A DNA stretch of 57,171 nt from Candidatus Methylomirabilota bacterium (GTDB lineage Bacteria > Methylomirabilota > Methylomirabilia > Rokubacteriales > CSP1-6): assembly GCA_035315345.1 (NCBI GenBank), contig DATFYA010000174.1:1-57171 (forward strand). Direction: 5' to 3'. Positions 46,577 through 55,675 of this stretch are shown here, one piece after another (within the stretch, counting starts at the first letter, position 1; each line of letters opens with the position of its first letter). A program made the translations under genes and the position numbers. The notes below the pieces were generated by a model. That model did not search any database. It worked only from the letters and a program-made list of their open reading frames with translations, and was not told the DNA's origin.

Positions 46577-47791
46577 GTGTCCGGTCCGATCGCTCCCTCC
46601 AGCCTGCGTCGTGACGCCCGCGTCATCGGTCTCATCGGGATGGCTCACTTCTTCAGCCACTTCTTTCAGCTCTCGCTGCCGCCGCTCTTTCCGGTGCTGA
46701 AGGAGGTCTTCGGCGTGCCCTACCTGGCCCTGGGTGCGGCCATGAGTCTGTTCTACGCCTCGTCCGGCGTCGGGCAGACGCTGTCCGGCTTCCTGGTGGA
46801 CCGGGTCGGGGCGCTGCGGGTGCTCCTGGGCGGCATGGCCCTGCTGTCGCTGTCCATCGCCCTGGCCGGCGTCGCGCCGTCGTACTGGATGCTGCTGCCG
46901 GTGGCGCTGCTGGCCGGCCTCGGCAACAGTGTCTTCCATCCCGCCGATTACTCGATCCTCAACGCTTCGGTGGAGCCGCGCCGGATCGGCCGCGGCTACA
47001 GCGTGCACGCCATCTCGGGCAACCTGGGCTACGCGGTGGCCCCCGGCGCGGTCGTCGGCCTCACCGCGCACTTCGGCTGGCGGGCCGCGCTGGTGGGCGT
47101 TGGCCTGGCCGGCCTCGTCGTCGTGCTGGTGCTGGCCGCGCAGCGCCGGGCCTTCGGCGTCCTGGGCCCGGCGCCGCGCGGCCCCGGGAGCGTGGTCGGC
47201 GACGTGCGCATGCTGCTGACCGCGCCGATCCTGGCCGCCTTCGCCTACTTCGCGCTGATCGCCACCGCGGTGATCGGCGTGCAGATCTTCGGCGTCACCA
47301 CGCTGATGCGCATGTACGACACGCCGCTGGCCGAGGCCACCGCGGCCCTCACCGCGTTCCTGGTGGGCGGCGCGGCCGGCATCCTGGCCGGCGGGGTGCT
47401 GGCCGACCGCGTCCGCCGTCACGACGTGGTCGCCGCGACCGGTCTCCTCGTCGCGGCCGGCTTGATGATCGTGCTCGCGACCGGCGCGGTCCCGGCCGCC
47501 CTCCTCCCGCTGCTCCTCGGCGTCACCGGCTGCTGCTACGGCGTCACCGGACCCGCCCGCGACATGCTGGTGCGCGCGGCCACCCCGCCGGGCGCCTCCG
47601 GCAAGGTGTTCGGCTTCGCCTATTCCGGGCTCGACCTGGGCTCCTGCCTCACCCCGCTGGCCTTCGGCTGGCTGCTGGACCACGCCGACCCGCGGCTGCT
47701 CTTCCTGGCCGTCGCGCTGCTGATGGTCTGCACCATCGCCACCGTCGTCCAGGTTCGCCGCACCGCCCAGCCCGCCGCCGTCTCCGCCTGA
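46577..47791 (+). CDS. MFS transporter
   Basis: A 404-residue membrane protein with 12 predicted spans and the major-facilitator loop GFLVDRVGALRVLLGGMALL between spans 2 and 3, and AGGVLADRVRRHDVVAATGL in the second half. The N-terminus RVIGLIGMAHFFSHFFQLSL PPLF region resembles the fosmidomycin-resistance/FSR-like branch. The start is GTG 46577, directly after the palindrome, without a strong ribosome-binding site. It may export the substrate or product of the divergent cupin enzyme. The substrate is unknown. Confidence 0.9.
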   Translation: MSGPIAPSSLRRDARVIGLIGMAHFFSHFFQLSLPPLFPVLKEVFGVPYLALGAAMSLFYASSGVGQTLSGFLVDRVGALRVLLGGMALLSLSIALAGVAPSYWMLLPVALLAGLGNSVFHPADYSILNASVEPRRIGRGYSVHAISGNLGYAVAPGAVVGLTAHFGWRAALVGVGLAGLVVVLVLAAQRRAFGVLGPAPRGPGSVVGDVRMLLTAPILAAFAYFALIATAVIGVQIFGVTTLMRMYDTPLAEATAALTAFLVGGAAGILAGGVLADRVRRHDVVAATGLLVAAGLMIVLATGAVPAALLPLLLGVTGCCYGVTGPARDMLVRAATPPGASGKVFGFAYSGLDLGSCLTPLAFGWLLDHADPRLLFLAVALLMVCTIATVVQVRRTAQPAAVSA

Positions 47792-47877
47792 GCGCCGCGC
47801 GCTTTCCGCGGGCGAGAGCGCGGGCACGCGCCGGGCCGCGCTCGCCCGCCGTGGGAAGCTGGAAACCGGAGGCGATC

Positions 47878-48843
47878 GTGGTCGAGATCCGCATCGGCAT
47901 CTCCGGATGGCGGTACGCGCCGTGGCGAGGCACGTTCTACCCGCGCGGCTGGCCGCAGCGGCGTGAGCTGGAGTACGCGGCCCGGCACGTCAACTCGGTC
48001 GAGCTGAACGGCTCGTTCTATTCGCTGCAGCGGCCCGAGTACTTCGCGGCGTGGTACGACGCGGTCCCGCCCGGCTTCCGCTTCGCGGTGAAGGGCGGCC
48101 GCTTCATCACCCACATGAAGCGGCTCATCGGCGTCGAGACGCCGCTCGCCAATTTCTTCGCGTCGGGCGTCCTCCGGCTGCGCGACAAGCTCGGCCCGAT
48201 CCTCTGGCAGCTGCCGCCGACCCAGCCGTTCGACGAGGCGCGGCTCGACGCGTTCTTCCGGCTGCTGCCGCGCGATACGCGCGCGGCGGCCGCGCTGGCC
48301 CGACGGCACGATCGTCGGGTGCCGCGGGTGTGGCTGCGAACGGACGCGCGGCGGCCGGTGCGTCACGCCCTGGAGGTGCGCCACGCGTCGTTCCGGGACG
48401 CGCGCCTGGTCGCGCTGCTGCGACGACACCGGATCGGCCTGGTCGTCGCCGACACCGCGGGGCGCTGGCCGTTCATGGAGGACGTCACCGCCGACTTCGT
48501 CTACGCGCGCCTGCACGGTGACTCCGAGCTGTACGTCAGCGGCTACACCGACGAGGCCCTCGCGGTCTGGGCCCAGCGGGTGCGCGCGTGGGCCGCGGGC
48601 GAGACCCCGCGTGGGGCCGCCCTGACCGCACCGCCCGCGCCGCCGCGGGCCGCCGGGCGCGACGTCTTCGTCTACTTCGACAACGACGCGAAGGTGCGCG
48701 CGCCGTTCGACGCCACCGCGCTGGCCGCGCGGCTCGGCCTGGGTGAGCGGCTCGTCTTCCCGGAGCGCGCCCGCCGCGCGCGAGGAGCACCGCGGGCGCG
48801 ACGCCCCGGGGGTACCATGCGATCAGGAGGACGCGCGTCGTGA
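47878..48843 (+). CDS. DUF72 family protein (YecE-like)
   Basis: A 321-residue TIM-barrel-like protein of family DUF72 (YecE). Hallmarks are IRIGISGWRYAPWRGTFYPR, VNSVELNGSFYSLQRPEYFA, FRFAVKGGRFITHMKRL, and late VYARLHGDSELYVSGYTDEA plus FVYFDNDAKVRAP. The C-terminal 40 residues are basic. GTG 47878 has GGAGG 5 bases upstream and is preferred to GTG 47851. Function is not established; a nuclease or isomerase relation has been suggested from the fold. It overlaps rtcB by four bases (GTGA). Confidence 0.92.
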   Translation: MVEIRIGISGWRYAPWRGTFYPRGWPQRRELEYAARHVNSVELNGSFYSLQRPEYFAAWYDAVPPGFRFAVKGGRFITHMKRLIGVETPLANFFASGVLRLRDKLGPILWQLPPTQPFDEARLDAFFRLLPRDTRAAAALARRHDRRVPRVWLRTDARRPVRHALEVRHASFRDARLVALLRRHRIGLVVADTAGRWPFMEDVTADFVYARLHGDSELYVSGYTDEALAVWAQRVRAWAAGETPRGAALTAPPAPPRAAGRDVFVYFDNDAKVRAPFDATALAARLGLGERLVFPERARRARGAPRARRPGGTMRSGGRAS

Positions 48844-50048
48844 AGGAGACGATCGATTCGTCGGGCGTGCCCATCCGGGTGTGGGAGCCGAGCGGGCATC
48901 CGCTCGAGCCCCTGGTGCTGCAGCAGGCGCGCCAGGTGGCGAGCTTGCCGATCACCGAGGCGGTGTGCCTCATGCCGGACGCGCACTTCGGCATCGGCGG
49001 CCCGGTGGGCGGTGTCATCGCCACGCGCGGCGCGGTCGTGCCCGCGCTGGTCGGCGTCGACATCGGCTGCGGCATGATCGCCACCCGCACCGATCTGACC
49101 GCATCCATGCTGGAGGGTCGCCACGCCGCGGTGCGCGCGGGCATCGAGGCGGGCGTGCCGGTCGGCGGGCCGGGAGTCAAGGGCTCGTGGGAGGAGCGGC
49201 GCGGCACCCCCGCGGCGGTGCAGCGTGAGTGGGACACGCTCGATCGACGGTTCGAGCGGATCCTCGGCAAGCATCCGCGCATCAAGGCCAGCCCGGCGCG
49301 CGCCCAGCTCGGCACGCTCGGCGGTGGCAACCATTTCATCGAGGTCTGTCTCGACGAGAGCCGGGCGGTGTGGCTCATGGTGCACTCGGGCTCGCGCGGC
49401 GTCGGCAACCGCATCGGGACGTACTTCGCCCAGCGCGCACGCGATCAGGCGCACGTCCTGAAGCGCCGGCTTCCCGACGGGGCGCTGGCCTGGCTCGACG
49501 AGGGCACCCCGCTCTTCGACGACTACGTCGAGGCGGTGGGGTGGGCGCAGGACTACGCGCGGGTCAACCGGCGGCTCATGCTCGCGGCGGTGGTCGCCGC
49601 GGTCTCGGCGGTGGTGGACCGGCCGCTCGCCCCCGGGGTCGAGACGGTGGACTGCCATCACAACTACATCGAGCCGCGCGACGGAGCGCGCGACGCCGGG
49701 CGCTACGTCACCCGCAAGGGCGCGGTGAGCGCCCGCGCGGGGGAAGCGGGGATCATCCCGGGCTCGATGGGCGCCCGCTCGTTCATCGTGCGCGGCCGCG
49801 GCAACCCCGCCTCCTACGAGTCGTGCTCCCACGGCGCCGGCCGCCGCATGAGCCGCGGGGAAGCCCGGCGCGTGTTTTCTCTCGATGACCACGCGCGCGC
49901 CACCGCGGGCATCGAGTGCCGCAAGGACGCGGGCGTGCTCGACGAGACGCCCGGCGCCTACAAGGACATCGACGCGGTGATGGCGGCCCAGTCGGATTTG
50001 GTGGAGGTGGTGACCGCCCTGCGCCAGGTGGTCACGGTCAAGGGCTGA
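48840..50048 (+). CDS. rtcB: RtcB family RNA ligase
   Basis: A 402-residue GTP- and manganese-dependent ligase that joins RNA 2',3'-cyclic phosphate or 3'-phosphate ends to 5'-hydroxyl ends. Metal-binding motifs are GVDIGCGM, GTLGGGNHFIEV, HSGSRGVG and DCHHNYIE. The guanylation histidine lies in ESCSHGAGRRMSR, and the end ECRKDAGVLDETPGAYKDID is standard. It is of the short bacterial type. The GTG start overlaps the DUF72 stop, and LigD begins two bases after its stop. No RtcA, RtcR or archease gene is visible. Confidence 0.95.
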   Translation: MKETIDSSGVPIRVWEPSGHPLEPLVLQQARQVASLPITEAVCLMPDAHFGIGGPVGGVIATRGAVVPALVGVDIGCGMIATRTDLTASMLEGRHAAVRAGIEAGVPVGGPGVKGSWEERRGTPAAVQREWDTLDRRFERILGKHPRIKASPARAQLGTLGGGNHFIEVCLDESRAVWLMVHSGSRGVGNRIGTYFAQRARDQAHVLKRRLPDGALAWLDEGTPLFDDYVEAVGWAQDYARVNRRLMLAAVVAAVSAVVDRPLAPGVETVDCHHNYIEPRDGARDAGRYVTRKGAVSARAGEAGIIPGSMGARSFIVRGRGNPASYESCSHGAGRRMSRGEARRVFSLDDHARATAGIECRKDAGVLDETPGAYKDIDAVMAAQSDLVEVVTALRQVVTVKG

Positions 50049-50050
50049 CG

Positions 50051-52705
50051 ATGGCCGAGGACGGCGGCGCGGCGCTCCGGGAGTACCGACGCAAGCGCCG
50101 GTTCGCGCGCACTCCGGAGCCGCGCGGCGAGGTCGCGCCGGAGCCCCGCGGGGGCGAGCGCGTGTTCGTGGTGCAGAAGCACGCCGCCTCGCGTCTGCAC
50201 TACGACTTCCGGCTCGAGCTGGAGGGCGTGCTGAAGAGCTGGGCGGTGCCCAAGGGGCCGAGCCTCGATCCGGCCGACAAGCGGCTGGCCATGCACGTGG
50301 AGGATCACCCGCTCGAGTACGGGGGCTTCGAGGGGGTGATCCCGAAGGGCGAGTACGGCGGCGGCACCGTGATGCTGTGGGACCGCGGCACGTGGCGACC
50401 GGAGGGCGATCCGCATCGGGCCTACCGGGCGGGCAACCTGAAGTTCACGCTGGAGGGCGAGAAGCTGCGCGGCGGCTGGGCGCTGGTGCGCATCCGCGAT
50501 CGCCGGACGGCGCGCGACGAGGGGCGCAGCTGGCTCCTCATCAAGCACGACGACGCCGAGGCGAAGCCGACCGCGCGGTATCGCGTCGTCGAGGCGCGAC
50601 CCGACAGCGTGGCCACCGGCCGCACGCTGGACGCGATCGCGGCGGCACGGGACCGCGTCTGGCACTCCAACCGCTCGGGCGACGGCGGCGGGGAGCGGGT
50701 GTCTCCGGTCGAGGTGCGCGGGGCGCGCGCCGCGACGTTGCCGCGATTCGTGCCGCCTCAGCTCGCCACCCCCGTGAAGCGGCCCCCGGCCGGCGACGCG
50801 TGGCTGCACGAGATGAAGTTCGACGGCTATCGCATCCTGGCGCGTCTCGACGCGGGACGCGTGACGCTGGTGAGCCGGAACGGCCGCGAGTGGACCGACC
50901 AGTTCCCGAGCGTGGTGGACAGCCTGCGCGGCCTGCCCGCCCGGGCGGCGCTGCTCGACGGCGAGGTCGCGGTGGTGACGCCCGACGGACGGACGAGCTT
51001 CCAGGCCCTGCAGAACTACATGAACGGCGGGCACCGCGACGCACTCGTCTACATGCTCTTCGACCTGCTGCACCTGGACGGGCAGGATCTCACCGGCGCC
51101 CGCCTCGAGGACCGCAAGGCGGCGCTGGCGCGGCTGCTCGGTCCGCGCGGTGAGGAGCCGGGCGGGCTACGCTACAGCGATCACGTGGTCGGCTCGGGAG
51201 CCGAGTTCTTCGCCGAGGCCTGCCGGCTCGGACTGGAGGGCGTGGTGTCCAAGCGGCGAGACGCGCCGTATCGCAGCACGCGCGGCGCGGACTGGGTCAA
51301 GGCCAAGTGCGTGAAGCGGCAGGAGGTCGTCATCGGCGGCTACACCGATCCCGAGGGGTCGCGACTCGGCATCGGCGCGCTGCTCGCCGGAGTCTACGAG
51401 GGCGGCCGGCTCGTGTACGTCGGCAAGGTCGGGACCGGGTTCACCGCCCGCACCCTGCAGATGCTCCACAAGCGCCTGAAGCCGCTCGAGCGGCCGGCGT
51501 CTCCGTTCGCGACGCGGCCGACCGGGATCGGGCGCCCGCACTGGGTCGAGCCCCGGCTGGTGGCCGAGGTGGCCTTCGGCGAGTGGACCGCCGACGGCCG
51601 GATGCGCCATCCGTCCTTCCAGGGGCTGCGCGAGGACAAGCCGGCGGACCAGGTGGTGCGCGAGCAACCGGTGGCCGCGGCGACGGGGATCGCCTCGACC
51701 GCCGAGCCGGCGGAGTCGGCGGCGGCGCCGCCGGCGTCGCGCGGCCGGCGCGCGCGCCGGCCCGCCTCGTCTGCCGACTCGCATCCGCGCCCGACAGAGA
51801 AGGTCGGCGCGGGCGATCCGGTGGTCGCGGGCGTGCGCCTCACCCACGCCGACCGCGTGCTCTATCCGGCGCAGGGCACCACCAAGCTCGACCTCGCCCG
51901 CTTCTACGAGGCCATCGCGGAGTGGATCCTGCCGCACCTGGTCGATCGGCCCACGACCCTGGTGCGCTGTCCGGAAGGTGCGCACCGGCCGTGCTTCTAT
52001 CAGAAGCACACCGGCTACTGGGCCCCGGACACGCTGCGCCGGGTGGCGATCGAGGAGAAGAAGAAGACGGGCGAATACCTCGTGGTCGACGACCTGCCCG
52101 GCCTGATCGGCCTGGTGCAGATCGGTATCCTGGAGATCCACACCTGGAGCTCGACGGTGCGCGATCTGGAGCGGCCGGACCGCGTGGTCTTCGATCTCGA
52201 CCCGGGGCCCGACGTGCCGTGGGCGCGGGTGATCGACGGCGCCCGCACGGTGCGGCGCCGTCTGCAGGCGCTGGGGCTCGAGGGATTCGTGAAGACCACC
52301 GGCGGCAAGGGGCTGCACGTGGTGGCCCCGCTCACGCCGGGCGCCGGGTGGAAGGAGGTGGCGGCCTTCGCGCGCCGAGTCGCCGAGGCGATCGTGCGCG
52401 AGGAGCCGCGCCGCTACGTCGCCCAGATGGCCCGCTCCGCGCGCGGCGGCAAGATCTTCATCGACTACCTGCGAAACGTCCGCGGCGCGACCAGCGTGGC
52501 CGCGTATTCGACCCGGGCGAAGCCCGCCGCGCCGGTCTCCGTCCCGCTCGGGTGGGACGAGCTGTCGCCGCGGCGCCGGTCGGATCACTACACCATCGTC
52601 ACCGTGCCGCGTCGTCTGGCCGGGCTGCGGTCGGATCCGTGGCGGGAGTACGCCTCGCGGCGGCGGCCGCTGCCGCCGCCGGATGGGCCGGCGCGGGCGC
52701 GCTAG
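50051..52705 (+). CDS. ligD: Multifunctional LigD: phosphoesterase, ligase, polymerase
   Basis: An 884-residue end-joining enzyme with domain order phosphoesterase (about 35-185, HAASRLHYDFRLELEG and VIPKGEYGGGTV), ATP-dependent ligase (about 235-545, motif I HEMKFDGYRI with Lys256, then ALLDGEVAVV and EGVVSKRRDAPYRS), an alanine- and arginine-rich linker (about 550-590), and polymerase (about 595-870, VFDLDPGPDV, KTTGGKGLHVVAPL, DYLRNVRGAT). ATG 50051 follows rtcB by two bases. Its stop overlaps the convergent dehydrogenase stop by three bases. No Ku gene lies in the window. Confidence 0.95.
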   Translation: MAEDGGAALREYRRKRRFARTPEPRGEVAPEPRGGERVFVVQKHAASRLHYDFRLELEGVLKSWAVPKGPSLDPADKRLAMHVEDHPLEYGGFEGVIPKGEYGGGTVMLWDRGTWRPEGDPHRAYRAGNLKFTLEGEKLRGGWALVRIRDRRTARDEGRSWLLIKHDDAEAKPTARYRVVEARPDSVATGRTLDAIAAARDRVWHSNRSGDGGGERVSPVEVRGARAATLPRFVPPQLATPVKRPPAGDAWLHEMKFDGYRILARLDAGRVTLVSRNGREWTDQFPSVVDSLRGLPARAALLDGEVAVVTPDGRTSFQALQNYMNGGHRDALVYMLFDLLHLDGQDLTGARLEDRKAALARLLGPRGEEPGGLRYSDHVVGSGAEFFAEACRLGLEGVVSKRRDAPYRSTRGADWVKAKCVKRQEVVIGGYTDPEGSRLGIGALLAGVYEGGRLVYVGKVGTGFTARTLQMLHKRLKPLERPASPFATRPTGIGRPHWVEPRLVAEVAFGEWTADGRMRHPSFQGLREDKPADQVVREQPVAAATGIASTAEPAESAAAPPASRGRRARRPASSADSHPRPTEKVGAGDPVVAGVRLTHADRVLYPAQGTTKLDLARFYEAIAEWILPHLVDRPTTLVRCPEGAHRPCFYQKHTGYWAPDTLRRVAIEEKKKTGEYLVVDDLPGLIGLVQIGILEIHTWSSTVRDLERPDRVVFDLDPGPDVPWARVIDGARTVRRRLQALGLEGFVKTTGGKGLHVVAPLTPGAGWKEVAAFARRVAEAIVREEPRRYVAQMARSARGGKIFIDYLRNVRGATSVAAYSTRAKPAAPVSVPLGWDELSPRRRSDHYTIVTVPRRLAGLRSDPWREYASRRRPLPPPDGPARAR

Positions 52706-53667
52706 AACCAGCGCGCCTTGTCCACCACGTTCCGCAGTGGGTGACCCGCCAGGAAGCGGCGGCAGTTGTCGAGCAGGATGTCGCATCGCCGATCGTCGAG
52801 GTAGGGACCGTAGCCCGCGGTGTGCGGAGTGATCAGGACGTTGGGCGTCGTCCACAGCGGGTGCTCGGCGGGCAGGGGCTCCTGCTCGAACACGTCCAGC
52901 GCGGCGCCCGCGATCTCCCCGGAGCGCAGCGCGGCCACCAGGTCGTCGAGCCGCGTGGTCATGCCGCGCCCGATGTTGATGAAGAACGCCGACCGCTTCA
53001 TCCGCTGGAACCGGCCGCGATGCATGAAGCCTTCCGTCTGCGGGGTGTGCGGCACCGTGAGGATCACGAAGTCGGCCTCGGGCAGGAGCCCGTCGAGGGC
53101 GTCCGGGCCGTCCAGCTTGACCACCCCGGGCGGCGCGTCGCGGCGGCGCGCGTCGACGCCGATGACCCGCATGCCGAAGGCCTCGCAGAGGCGCGCGGCC
53201 TCGCTGCCGATGCCGCCGACGCCCACGATCAGCGCGGTGGCCTCCGGCAGATGGACGACGCCGGTGTCGAGGGGCGCCGGCTTCCACTGACGCGCTAGCT
53301 GCTGCGGCACGTAGTAGTGCAGGCCGCGGGCGAACGCGAGCACGAAGGCCATGATGTGGGCGCCGATGTGGTCGTTGTAGATCTCGCGAAAATTGGTGAT
53401 GACCACCGGGTGGGCGATCAGGTCGGCATAGTAGAAGCCGGCCGGCGGCGCGGCCTGGGGCGCCTGCAGCCACCGCAGCTGCTGCGCCTTGGCCAGCAGC
53501 CCGGGCGTGATCGTGCCGAAGGCGGCCTCGGCGCGGCCGATCTCGCGCGCGGCGTGCGCCTCCTCCTCCGCCACCACCACCGAGAGGTCCGGCAACGCGG
53601 CGGCCACGCGGGCCGCCCACTGGCGCGTGGTCTCCGTCTGCGGTGGAAGCATCAGGAGGGTCGTCAT
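52702..53667 (-). CDS. D-2-hydroxyacid dehydrogenase family protein, second copy
   Basis: A 321-residue NAD(P)-binding dehydrogenase. The cofactor motif is TALIVGVGGIGSEAARLCEA, the specificity segment is VIGVDARRRDAP, and the catalytic region is FFINIGRGMTTRLDDLVAAL with LITPHTAGYGPYLDD. The N-terminal catalytic half (VITNFREIYNDHIGAHIMAF) is typical of the GhrA-like or hydroxypyruvate-reductase-like group. It differs from the copy at 33003-34004 in the insert and cofactor loop. ATG 53667 is chosen over 53676. It is convergent with ligD. Confidence 0.9.
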   Translation of the reverse strand: MTTLLMLPPQTETTRQWAARVAAALPDLSVVVAEEEAHAAREIGRAEAAFGTITPGLLAKAQQLRWLQAPQAAPPAGFYYADLIAHPVVITNFREIYNDHIGAHIMAFVLAFARGLHYYVPQQLARQWKPAPLDTGVVHLPEATALIVGVGGIGSEAARLCEAFGMRVIGVDARRRDAPPGVVKLDGPDALDGLLPEADFVILTVPHTPQTEGFMHRGRFQRMKRSAFFINIGRGMTTRLDDLVAALRSGEIAGAALDVFEQEPLPAEHPLWTTPNVLITPHTAGYGPYLDDRRCDILLDNCRRFLAGHPLRNVVDKARWF

Positions 53668-53748
53668 GGCCCACACGTTAGCACCGTCATCGGGGATCGG
53701 GCGGCCGGGTTTGGAGGGAAATCCGCGGGGGCGCTACGATCTCAGGTG

Positions 53749-54834
53749 ATGGCGAGCCGGATCGGGGTGCTGGGCTGGGTGACCGGCGTGGTCTCGACGG
53801 TGCTGGGCGCGCTGGCGTTCGGCGCGGTGCTGTGCCTGTGGTTCCCCGCGGTGCTGACGACTCCCGCGCTGCGCGACGTCTATCCGATGGAGATCGTCCG
53901 CACCACCATCAAGATCGCGCTCGGGGTGGGCTTCGCTCTCGGGGTGGTGAGCGTGCTGACCAAGCGTCGGAAGGCGCTCGGCCTCACCGGGGCGGGCTTC
54001 GCGCTGCTGGCCACGCTCATGGGCGGCTCCGAGGTCGCGGTGGCCACCCCGGTGCCGCGCGGCCACCACGTCGGCCTCGACTGGTTCCTGCTCGACCTGT
54101 TCCTGCTCTCGGCCATCTTCGTGCCGATCGAGCTGCTCTTCGGGCGACTGCGGGAGCAGCCGATTTTCCGGGAAGGCTGGCGCACCGACCTCTGGCACTT
54201 CGGCATCAGCCATTTGCTGGTGCAGCTGACCGTGTTCCTCACCATGGCGCCGGCCGCGATCTTCTTCCGGTGGGCGGTGGCGCCCGAGGTGCAGGCCGCG
54301 GTCGCCGCGCAGCCCTACGCGCTGCAGTTCGTGGAGGTCCTGCTGGTGGCCGACCTGAGCCAGTACACCGTGCACCGCCTCTTCCACTCGGTGCCGTGGC
54401 TCTGGCGGTTCCACGAGATCCACCACTCGAGCCGCACCATGGACTGGCTGGCCGGCTCGCGCCTGCACCTCGTCGACATCGTGGTCACCCGCGGGCTCAG
54501 CTTCGTGCCGCTCTACGTGCTGGGCTTCGCGCAGCCGCCGGTGTTCGCCTACGTGCTCTTCGTGTCGTTCCAGGCCGTGCTCATCCACGCCAACGTGGGC
54601 TGGCGCTTCGGGCCGCTGCGCTGGGTGCTGGCCACTCCGCAGTATCACCACTGGCACCACGCGGTCGAGCCGGTGGACGTCAACTTCGCGGTGCACCTGC
54701 CGGTCATCGACGCGATCTTCGGGACGCTGCACCTGCCCGGCGATCGCTGGCCGGCGGCGTACGGGCTCGCCGGCCGGCCGGTGCCCGACGGCTACTGGGC
54801 GCAGCTCCTCTTCCCGTTCCGCCATAGATCGTGA
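53749..54834 (+). CDS. Sterol desaturase / fatty-acid hydroxylase family membrane protein
   Basis: A 361-residue integral membrane di-iron enzyme. The three histidine clusters are visible as YTVHRLFHSV (HxxxH), RFHEIHHSSRTMDW (HxxHH) and YHHWHHAVEP (HxxHH). About six hydrophobic spans precede or flank them; the first 100 residues (VLGWVTGVVSTVLGALAFGA onward) form an additional three-span N-terminal part not needed in minimal members. Substrates of the family include sterols, hopanoids, carotenoids, fatty acids and ether lipids. ATG 53749 follows TACGAT, a weak -10 candidate. It is divergent from the dehydrogenase. Confidence 0.9.
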   Translation: MASRIGVLGWVTGVVSTVLGALAFGAVLCLWFPAVLTTPALRDVYPMEIVRTTIKIALGVGFALGVVSVLTKRRKALGLTGAGFALLATLMGGSEVAVATPVPRGHHVGLDWFLLDLFLLSAIFVPIELLFGRLREQPIFREGWRTDLWHFGISHLLVQLTVFLTMAPAAIFFRWAVAPEVQAAVAAQPYALQFVEVLLVADLSQYTVHRLFHSVPWLWRFHEIHHSSRTMDWLAGSRLHLVDIVVTRGLSFVPLYVLGFAQPPVFAYVLFVSFQAVLIHANVGWRFGPLRWVLATPQYHHWHHAVEPVDVNFAVHLPVIDAIFGTLHLPGDRWPAAYGLAGRPVPDGYWAQLLFPFRHRS

Positions 54835-54840
54835 AGCGGG

Positions 54841-55600
54841 GGCGGAAGACGGGGCGGATCAGGTAGGGGTTGGCCCCCGGCTCCTAGAGGCGGCCGACGT
54901 CGCCGGCGCGCAGCGCGGCGCGCTCCGGCTCGCTGAGCGCGTGGCCCGCCATCTCCTCGTCGCTCACGCGCTCGCGCATCTGGTGCTGCCGCGCGATGTC
55001 GGTCAGCAGCTCGTTGAGCGCGTAGGAGACCGCGGGAGTCACGGGTGGACCCCCACGGTGGCGCAGCCGGTGATCCACTCCTCCACCGGCTCGTAGGCCA
55101 GCAGCTCCGCCCTTCCAGCCGGGCACCGCGCCCATCAGGGCGATCCAGTTCCGGATCTCCTGGCCGCCGTTGCCGCCGTCGCGCTCGATGTCGCTCGAGG
55201 TCAACCGAGTGAGAGGCACGGTATCTCCGCGGGTGATGTGATCGAGCACGCGGTGTCCCAGTCGGGATTGATGCGCCCGGTCTCGAGCGTGCCCACCCCA
55301 GTGCGAGAGCCCGCCGGTGGCCACGAGCGCGATCCGCTCCGGGGAGGCCCGGCCGCGGATGCAGTCGCCCACGAAGGCGTCGACCTCGCGGCAGCGCCGC
55401 GGCGAGGGCAGGGGCGGCGCCGCGCAGTTGGTGTACACGGTGACGATCGGCACGTCGCCCGCCGGCATCAGGAACGACAGCGGCGCCGACAATTCGTCCC
55501 AGCTCTCGATCTCGTAGGCGTACACGAAGTCGATGCCCGCCTCGAGCCCGGCCTACGCGGCTGCCACGATCTCCGCCATGTCGGCCTCCGGGCGGGCGCG
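54841..55600 (-). pseudogene. Decayed LigB-LigA type extradiol dioxygenase genes
   Basis: Fragments in three frames spell a class III ring-cleavage dioxygenase. The beta (catalytic) part has DFVYAYEIESWDELSAPLSF, IALVATGGLSHW, then, one frame over, VGTLETGRINPDWD, and back GNGGQEIRNWIALMGAVPGW, finishing in a third frame with ELLAYEPVEEWITGCATVGV. A stop interrupts MAEIVAAA upstream and the N-terminal half is missing. The alpha part (GTG 55042, TPAVSYALNELLTDIARQHQ) is cut by TAG just before GANPYLIRPVFRPRF. The original GTGA overlap between the two genes is still visible. Not functional as read. Confidence 0.82.
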
Positions 55601-55675
55601 GGGCCAGCGGCTCGATGCGCTCGTCTCCTAGTGCAGCGACCCGTCCGGGGAAAGCGCCCGGCGTCGTCGCCCGCA

